Source: Bacteroidota bacterium
GTDB taxonomy: Bacteria > Bacteroidota > Bacteroidia > Bacteroidales > Dysgonomonadaceae
Direction of reading: 5' to 3'
DNA: 36,814 bases
NCBI GenBank assembly: GCA_023399295.1
Contig: JAEWQF010000044.1
Span: 1 to 36,814 of the forward strand
Part shown: piece by piece, positions 31,176-36,814 of the stretch
Layout: every line of letters begins with the position of its first letter
Position numbering within the stretch: position 1 is the stretch's first letter
The notes under the pieces: generated by a model
Seen by the model: the letters and a program-made list of their open reading frames with translations, nothing else
The model's database searches: none
Told to the model about the DNA's origin: nothing
Position numbers and translations under genes: made by a program

Positions 31176-31643
31176 TTATCGGAAGGTTGTACCCCTTCTT
31201 ATTTCAACCTTCATCCAAACCGCTGCATCCGTTGAATCGGCGAAAGTCATTGTATACTTTGTCAACGCTTTCGTGGCCTTTCCTGTAAGCACTCCCCCCT
31301 TCTCACCTTCGGGTGTAAGTGTAAGTGTAGGCCAGGAGAAATTGTAACTGTACTGCGCCGTGGTATCCTTTTTGGCAACATAATCATATCCGGTAAACAA
31401 GCAATCAGATTTGTTAAAATCTATCCGCAGCGTATACTCATCCGAAACACCCTGCCAGATGGAGCCCGACAGGTTGTTCGTCTGTGGCAGCTCATCGCTG
31501 CCGTCGCCCGTGTAATTCGGCCTGGAAGCACCCAGCAACTCCTCCTCATCGCCCGTCTCATCATCTACTTTGTCGCAACCGCTCATCAGCAAGCCCCCCA
31601 TCAACAGGAGCAGCATCAACCAAAACCATTTCTCATTTTTCAT
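31176..31643 (-). CDS. Small lipoprotein of unknown function
   Basis: A 155-residue protein with a signal peptide and lipobox LMSGC (C at about residue 23), an acidic linker (DKVDDETGDEEELLGASRPN) and a beta-rich C-terminal domain of about 95 residues (SGSIWQGVSDEYTLRIDFNK, SWPTLTLTPEGEKGGVLTGK). The acidic run soon after the cysteine is compatible with surface export of Bacteroidota lipoproteins, but it is not the canonical signal. I do not recognise the family; the pattern of Trp, Phe and Gly resembles small lipocalin- or META-like folds. It has its own promoter and terminator and lies just downstream of a two-component system. Confidence 0.8.
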   Translation of the reverse strand: MKNEKWFWLMLLLLMGGLLMSGCDKVDDETGDEEELLGASRPNYTGDGSDELPQTNNLSGSIWQGVSDEYTLRIDFNKSDCLFTGYDYVAKKDTTAQYSYNFSWPTLTLTPEGEKGGVLTGKATKALTKYTMTFADSTDAAVWMKVEIRRGTTFR

Positions 31644-31692
31644 CGTAACTCAGATTATTGAAGAGCAGTTAAATCCCCAATATGTTAAACGG

Positions 31693-31723
31693 CAAAGATA
31701 TATAAAACCAGATCACTTTACAA
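31693..31723 (-). promoter_or_regulatory. Promoter of the small lipoprotein gene
   Basis: On the minus strand TATCTTTG (31693-31700) matches TAnnTTTG, and TTGT (31720-31723) is 19 bp upstream. The leader would be about 43 nt. The gene is therefore probably transcribed separately from the kinase/regulator pair upstream. Confidence 0.6.
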
Positions 31724-31784
31724 TATGACATCGATTTATTATACAATTCGTTACTCCTGATACTGATAACTGATCTCCGACCCC

Positions 31785-32603
31785 TTACATCAACTTCTCC
31801 AACAACAGCTTAAACCCTTCGCGAGAACCTTTAATCGTTCCGAAGGATGCTTTCAGTAAGATTGTCTTGTCTGTTTTGTTTGAAATACCCTCAACAAAAT
31901 GCAGGTTCACAATGGCATTGTTGTGCACACGCACGAAGTGGTCATGATCAGCAAGCTGTAAGTTAAAATAACCCAAATTTCTGGAGCTCTTTATCGTCAT
32001 CTCGTTGGTCAGCGTAATCACCGTACGGGAATCGATGCTTTGTAGCGCAACAATATCATCAACGTCAATAAAATGAGTTGCATTTATCGTGTGCACAATC
32101 AATTTATTCTTGCGATAGTCCGAAGGAATAACACTCTGCTTTGTAACGGGTGTAATTGTAGATCGTTCCAACGCCTCCTTCAGTCTGAACTTGTCAATCG
32201 GCTTGGGCAGGAAGTGAACCGCCTCATATTGAAAAGCCATATCGTAATACTCCGATTCACAATGTGCGGAGAAAATGATAAGCCGGAAGAGAGGAGTATA
32301 TGCATCCTTGTTCATTGAATCCTTTTCGCTTATTTGCACTCCATTCGATCGCATTTTCCCCCTGTACAGGTCAAGCAGATCGAAAGCTGTCTTCCTTTCC
32401 TGTGCGAACTGGATATCCAGCAGCACCACTTCCGGCTCATGCTCATCAATAGCTTTTTTTGTTTCAGCAAGCGAGGTACACCTGGCTACAATATCGGCAT
32501 GAGGGCACACTTCTTCAACCAAAGAGCACACAAGTTCCAGTGTATCGGGAATGTCATCTGCAACCACCACTCTCATTGTGTTTGTTTGATTTCCTTTTTT
32601 CAT
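31785..32603 (-). CDS. LytTR-family response regulator
   Basis: A 272-residue regulator. I use the ATG at 32601-32603 (MKKGNQTNTMRVVVADDIPD); a TTG three codons upstream is possible. The receiver domain (about 10-150) has the acidic pocket VVADD and the phospho-acceptor D63 in EVVLLDIQFA. The C-terminal LytTR DNA-binding domain (about 165-270) shows KLIVHTINATHFIDVDDIVA and ADHDHFVRVHNNAIVNL. It starts 13 bp after the stop of the kinase gene, so the two are one operon. Together they form a classical LytS/LytT-type pair. Target genes are unknown; the neighbouring lipoprotein and the Big_2 surface protein are candidates by position only. Confidence 0.95.
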   Translation of the reverse strand: MKKGNQTNTMRVVVADDIPDTLELVCSLVEEVCPHADIVARCTSLAETKKAIDEHEPEVVLLDIQFAQERKTAFDLLDLYRGKMRSNGVQISEKDSMNKDAYTPLFRLIIFSAHCESEYYDMAFQYEAVHFLPKPIDKFRLKEALERSTITPVTKQSVIPSDYRKNKLIVHTINATHFIDVDDIVALQSIDSRTVITLTNEMTIKSSRNLGYFNLQLADHDHFVRVHNNAIVNLHFVEGISNKTDKTILLKASFGTIKGSREGFKLLLEKLM

Positions 32604-32616
32604 GGTATTCAAGTCA

Positions 32617-35601
32617 TCAGAATTCTATTGTTATCTTTGTGCCTGCGGAAGAAGACTCCGTTTTCACTTCAATGTGAAAGCCCAATTCGTTCAGCAATGT
32701 AATTCTTTTCATCGTCAGTTTTCTGCCACGCGAGGGATAACTCATTCTTGAGAGCCGTTGCGATGCTTCCGATCGTTCCAAGCCGATCCCATCATCCACC
32801 ACATCAATCACCGTTTTCCCCGATTTCGCATCCTTTCTGATATCAATCTGTAACAGCCCAATGCTATTCCTGGGTATCAAGCCATGACTGATGGCGTTTT
32901 CCACAAACGGCTGCAACAGCATGGGCGGAATCTTCACAACCTTCAGATCCACCTCATTGCCCACTTTCAACAAATAGACAAACCTGTTTGGATAAAGCAT
33001 CTGTTGAAAATCCACAAATTCCTGCAAGAGATTCAATTCCATTTCAAGGGTTACCAGATTCTGTTGCAATCTGCTTTTATCGATTCCCGGATTGTGTATA
33101 TCCTTTTCGCTCGTCAGATGTGGTGTGATGGAATGCAGAAAACTGCGTGTCAGATGCGATAATTTCAACAACACCACCTCGGCATCTTCCATGCTTTTAT
33201 TTCGGATGCGCGACTGCACGTTTGCCAAAACGTTGTAGACAAAATGCGGATTCATCTGCATCTGAATTGTTTCCACCTCGGCTATCGTGGCCTGTGTAAG
33301 TGCCTTCTGCATCTTTGAGTATGTTCGCCCTTGCACAATGACACCAATTATCAGCATCAACAACAACAGAAAAAAGACCAATGGAGTGAACCAGGGCTGA
33401 TTGTAGAATGATCTTCTGACATTGAGTATCAATGTCTGTTCATTGTTGGCAACCAACCCGCCTAACCCAAGGAATGAAGCCCGTACATAAAGAGATGTCT
33501 TCCCATGTGGCAGGTCGGTAAAGGTGATGTAATTCTCTTTCTGCGGAGCACTCCAGTCGCCGGTCAACTCTGTCCTGTACTGATACACTACTGGGCGGGG
33601 CCGATTGTATGAGATCGCATCCAGCACCACAGTTGCCGATTTCTGATTCAAAGGCAAAGTGATTTCCTGTTGTCCGTACAATATTTGGATGTGATTGCAA
33701 CGCGTAAAGAGCGGTTGAATGCTGAGCATCTCATTTTTTGGCAGAAACTCCGGATTCAATCGGCAGAGCAGTTCAGAACCGGGAATCCAGATATCTCCAT
33801 TCGAATCCCTGAATGCACCCGCCTGTCCCGGCTCACCACCAAGATACCCGTTTGCCTCGTTGTATACAGAAAAGGCGTATTCACCACTCCGTTTAAATCT
33901 CTCAAGATCCAGCAGGTACAGCCCGTCGGGTTGGGACAGCAGCAAACGTCCTGAATCCACAGGAAAGACCATCAACACCCAGTCCTGCAATTCAGGCGCA
34001 TCCACGTGAATCAGACTGTCCAGATCGCGATCGTGGTAATAAAGCCCTTTTTGTGTTCCAAACCAGGTAGTGCCGGTATGATCTGTAGCGATGTCAAAAC
34101 AGTTGTGAATCTCGGCCGACGAAACGTATTGCTTCAGACTGTTTCTGTCCCAGTGATAGAAATAGATGTCGGGCGACCCAAACCAATAGTTCCCTGTGGA
34201 GTCCTGGGCGATGCAGTGCACATAACCGGAGAGTTCTTTATCAGCGACACGGCCAATCTCACGGATCAAATTGTCGTGATCGTCCCAGACAGCCACATTT
34301 CCCCTGAATGCACCCAGCAGGCAGTGTCGTTCGGTGTCGTAGTAGGTGTAGAAACAAACGGTGTGGTTGCTATTGGGGGAATAGGTGAGCATCGTCATGT
34401 CACCCCCACTCGATCGTTTCAGGATGCCATCCTGCAGAGCGAAATAGATGTCACCCTTCTCATTTGTTGCCGGATGAAAATAGTGGCGCTCAATTTCATC
34501 GCCCCTGTTCTGCACGTTCGATAGTTTCCCATCCTGCATCGATTTCAATCCAAACGAAAAAGATCCAAACCAGTATTTGCCTTTCGGTTGTTCGGAAACC
34601 GACCACACTTCGGGCAGAAAAGCAGTATTGTAGTTCGTGAATATACCCGATAAAACCCGCAACAAGCCGCGCTCAGCACCATACCAATACCTGTTCTCCC
34701 TGTCTTTGAGCATTGTGATGATAAGGTGCTCCGGGATGTTGATTTCATACATTTCACCCTCCTCCAGAAAGTAGTCTTCCGAGGCAATGAAATAAGAGAT
34801 TTGCTTTTTGTAGTCCGAAGGCAACGGCTCCTTCCAGGATTTATCTTTTAAAACGCCAATCCGTTTAAAGTCTCCCTGATGCAATTTGTAGAATTGGGTT
34901 TCGGAATATTGAAACGCTGTGTACGTTAACAGCAACTCATCAGCAATTACGATCACATTGGTCAAATGGAAATCATCATCCATATCGGGTGAGTTGAGCT
35001 GCTTCAACACACCATTGTAGTAACAATAAACATCACGGATATCAGCGATATAAAGCTTCTTGCTCATTTCATCATATTCAAGATCGGCAAAACCCCGAAA
35101 CAGCGGTTGATCCTTCTCGAAATCAAGGAAATGATAATCGCCATAAAGAAAATAACCCAGGCAATAGCGGTCATCCACTCTTCTTGTGGCAGACAACCAC
35201 AACGTGTCGGAATCACCGGGGCTCATTCTGCCCAGCAGGTAGTCGGGACAGGGGTATGCCACGATACTGTCTCCGCTGATGCAGGCAATGCCATGACGGC
35301 ACACAGCCCATACACGGCTCTCCCTGTCTTCGTAAAAGCTATTGACATAGCTAAACGGGAATCCGTTCTTCGCGGTAAAGGGAGAGAACCTGTCACCATT
35401 GAAACGAGCAATGCCATTGTTGGTGCCTGCCCATATGTACCCCCTGCTATCCTGGAACAATGCAGTCATTTGTATTTGTGGCAGCCCATCTTTAAACCCG
35501 TAAAGATGATAGGGGGGCAAGGTATACTCCTGCGCGAAAACTGATGCAATGCAACAGGTCATCAAGATAAAAAAACCCATATGAATGAAAAGTCCTTTCA
35601 T
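32617..35601 (-). CDS. LytS-type sensor histidine kinase with a periplasmic propeller
   Basis: A 994-residue kinase. A signal peptide (MKGLFIHMGFFILMTCCIAS region, to about 23) is followed by a very large periplasmic part with two-component-regulator propeller repeats (DSRGYIWAGTNNGIARFNGD, STGNYWFGSPDIYFYHWD) and a Y_Y_Y-like domain (about 660-730). One membrane span lies at about 735-756 (LVFFLLLLMLIIGVIVQG). The kinase core is of the His_kinase type, with H786 in QMNPHFVYNVLANVQSRIRN, and an ATP-binding domain with PPMLLQPFVENAISHGL and DVVDDGIGLERS. It phosphorylates the LytTR regulator encoded directly downstream. The propeller resembles that of the hybrid sensors used for nutrient sensing, but here it is joined to a LytS core. 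The signal is unknown. Confidence 0.95.
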   Translation of the reverse strand: MKGLFIHMGFFILMTCCIASVFAQEYTLPPYHLYGFKDGLPQIQMTALFQDSRGYIWAGTNNGIARFNGDRFSPFTAKNGFPFSYVNSFYEDRESRVWAVCRHGIACISGDSIVAYPCPDYLLGRMSPGDSDTLWLSATRRVDDRYCLGYFLYGDYHFLDFEKDQPLFRGFADLEYDEMSKKLYIADIRDVYCYYNGVLKQLNSPDMDDDFHLTNVIVIADELLLTYTAFQYSETQFYKLHQGDFKRIGVLKDKSWKEPLPSDYKKQISYFIASEDYFLEEGEMYEINIPEHLIITMLKDRENRYWYGAERGLLRVLSGIFTNYNTAFLPEVWSVSEQPKGKYWFGSFSFGLKSMQDGKLSNVQNRGDEIERHYFHPATNEKGDIYFALQDGILKRSSGGDMTMLTYSPNSNHTVCFYTYYDTERHCLLGAFRGNVAVWDDHDNLIREIGRVADKELSGYVHCIAQDSTGNYWFGSPDIYFYHWDRNSLKQYVSSAEIHNCFDIATDHTGTTWFGTQKGLYYHDRDLDSLIHVDAPELQDWVLMVFPVDSGRLLLSQPDGLYLLDLERFKRSGEYAFSVYNEANGYLGGEPGQAGAFRDSNGDIWIPGSELLCRLNPEFLPKNEMLSIQPLFTRCNHIQILYGQQEITLPLNQKSATVVLDAISYNRPRPVVYQYRTELTGDWSAPQKENYITFTDLPHGKTSLYVRASFLGLGGLVANNEQTLILNVRRSFYNQPWFTPLVFFLLLLMLIIGVIVQGRTYSKMQKALTQATIAEVETIQMQMNPHFVYNVLANVQSRIRNKSMEDAEVVLLKLSHLTRSFLHSITPHLTSEKDIHNPGIDKSRLQQNLVTLEMELNLLQEFVDFQQMLYPNRFVYLLKVGNEVDLKVVKIPPMLLQPFVENAISHGLIPRNSIGLLQIDIRKDAKSGKTVIDVVDDGIGLERSEASQRLSRMSYPSRGRKLTMKRITLLNELGFHIEVKTESSSAGTKITIEF

Positions 35602-36071
35602 TCTGATTCAAGTTCTATTACAAATTCTTATGTTAAACCAATGTGATCTGAAGTTGTGTCTACTTTCATGGGTATCCAAAATGTGTCTGCATCAAAAATA
35701 AACAATATATCATTAATTACCAAGCAAAAACATCATTTATGAACTAATAAAGTATTATAAAAATTAGATTGATCTATTTAAATAAAGTGTCTGGATCTAT
35801 TCTCAGTCCATCTTAAAATTAATCCAGTTAATTGGTGGTTCAAACCACGAAATAATTGATATTCCAAGGGCTTTTGTAAAATATATAGATGAGTGCAACA
35901 AGCATTATTAATACTAGCTGTAAATGTGAGAATAAATGACATGATTCTTGCTATGATGACATACATCCCCGAAACGCCTAACATGCCATGGACATCGTAA
36001 TGCAGTTAGATAAGCGGTCTTGCATAACCCATGTCTATGAAATTGATGTATTACATATGCATTGATATTAG
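35602..36071. other. AT-rich spacer upstream of the kinase gene
   Basis: About 470 bp with low GC content and no convincing gene. A 68-codon frame on the minus strand (35778-35984) begins with ATG but has no family resemblance, and I treat it as chance. The region holds the kinase promoter at 35693-35723. I see no strong terminator after the Ig-like gene that ends at 36072. Confidence 0.6.
35693..35723 (-). promoter_or_regulatory. Promoter of the kinase/LytTR regulator operon
   Basis: On the minus strand TATTTTTG (35693-35700) matches TAnnTTTG, and TTGG (35720-35723) is 19 bp upstream. It would produce a leader of about 85 nt ahead of the kinase start codon at 35601. Confidence 0.6.
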
Positions 36072-36814
36072 TTAGTAACTTTTCATAAAAATAGATCTCT
36101 GTTCCTTGTTGCCACTTTTGGCACTTCTTGTCATATTCCATGAAACACGTGGTGAATAATAATCACTGTCATAAGCAATCCTACCTTCACCTTCATCAAT
36201 AAAAACATCTTGTGCAGTTTGATTATATACACAAATTAGACCTCTAGTATAATATGCAATAGATCCATCATCGTTCAATTTGCCCGAATGAATTTCTGCA
36301 AAATGAGCAATCTTATTTGGATTGGCTGAATCATAAGATATTAATAACCCATATACCGTAAAGTACCTCCCATTGCCCGAAATAGCTGTTTGAATTGAGG
36401 AAGAATAAGATTCTTGATTGCCTTGTATACCCTTCTCCTCTACATCTATATCAAAAGTATTGTTATTTTGATTACTGTAATGTACAATTTCATCAGAAAA
36501 AATGTAACCAGGTTCAACTCCATCATATGGAATATTTGTCGCCGCACAAACAATTGGTGAGATATAGTATGCACCATTTACATTTGGAGGTGTTGTTCCT
36601 TCATATATGGGCATACCCAACCTTATTAATTCATTTAAATAAGAAACAGGAATAATATCAGAAATTTTCCGCTGTTGTTTGGTTTGGACTGTTACAACAA
36701 CAGATGCTTCTTGCAGAGTTTTTGTATCGGTTACTGTAAGAACCGCTGTTCCTGAATTAATCGCTGTAACTTCACATCTATTGTCCGATAATATTTTAGC
36801 CGTAGCGACTCCAT
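36072..36814 (-). CDS. C-terminal part of a surface protein with a Big_2 Ig-like domain
   Basis: The minus-strand frame is open from the window edge to a TAA at 36072, giving about 247 residues of a longer protein. The first part visible (GVATAKILSDNRCEVTAINS and GTAVLTVTDTKT up to VVVTV) has the look of a bacterial Ig-like group 2 domain. About 180 further residues follow, with aromatic and glycine-rich beta segments (NGAYYISPIVCAATNIPYDG, GNGRYFTVYGLLISYD) of no family I know. Big_2 domains are typical of exported or surface proteins and adhesins. GC content is clearly lower than in the genes before 31 kb, which may indicate transfer. The N-terminus, and thus the export signal, is outside the window. 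Confidence 0.75.
   Translation of the reverse strand, partial: GVATAKILSDNRCEVTAINSGTAVLTVTDTKTLQEASVVVTVQTKQQRKISDIIPVSYLNELIRLGMPIYEGTTPPNVNGAYYISPIVCAATNIPYDGVEPGYIFSDEIVHYSNQNNNTFDIDVEEKGIQGNQESYSSSIQTAISGNGRYFTVYGLLISYDSANPNKIAHFAEIHSGKLNDDGSIAYYTRGLICVYNQTAQDVFIDEGEGRIAYDSDYYSPRVSWNMTRSAKSGNKEQRSIFMKSY

Noticed and set aside
35778..35984. A 68-codon minus-strand frame in the AT-rich spacer
   Set aside because: It begins with ATG but has no family resemblance; chance is likely in such a region.

Overview
The window looks like a chromosomal segment of a fermentative, peptide- and glycan-using Bacteroidota, probably Bacteroidales and plausibly a Dysgonomonadaceae/Porphyromonadaceae-type anaerobe. 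The phylum call rests on a SusC/SusD pair, a hybrid two-component regulator, promoters of the TTTG-N19/20-TAnnTTTG class, and an rpsL-rpsG-fusA-rpsJ-rplC gene order with no tuf. The genus is inference only.

Layout. (1) 1-3.9 kb, minus strand: the str operon running into the S10 operon, with a clear promoter upstream of rpsL. (2) 4.1-5.9 kb, plus strand: an ECF sigma factor, a single-span putative anti-sigma protein and a DUF4252-like exported protein. (3) 6.0-7.1 kb, minus strand: a six-span membrane protein with a degenerate Nudix-like tail. (4) 7.3-14.2 kb: a peptide-use block of dipeptidyl peptidase IV, an OPT transporter and a POT/PTR transporter. Between the two transporters sits an AT-rich pair of tiny genes that look like a peptide plus a membrane partner. 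(5) 14.3-16.6 kb, minus strand: GDP-L-fucose synthesis (gmd, then fcl); fcl carries an in-frame insertion of about 45 codons. (6) 16.8-17.2 kb: a META-domain lipoprotein. (7) 17.7-26.8 kb: SusD and SusC on the minus strand, divergent from a 1333-residue hybrid two-component sensor/regulator, with no glycoside hydrolase nearby. (8) 26.8-31.0 kb, minus strand: focA-pflB-pflA, formate metabolism. (9) 31.2-35.6 kb, minus strand: a small lipoprotein and a propeller-type LytS-like kinase with a LytTR response regulator. (10) 36.1 kb to the end: the C-terminal part of a low-GC surface protein with a Big_2-type Ig-like domain.

The signal not explained by genes is a dispersed family of short-period tandem repeats. 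At ten places the spacers, and in four cases the last codons of the neighbouring gene, consist of degenerate 7-bp units (GCTTATT, GCTATAA, GTTCAAT types). At three places there are 8-bp units (GTTAGTAC type). At two loci the octamer block lies directly before a heptamer block in the same orientation. I do not know of a named family that matches. The next most interesting items are the small AT-rich two-gene cassette at 12.0-12.5 kb and the insertion in fcl.
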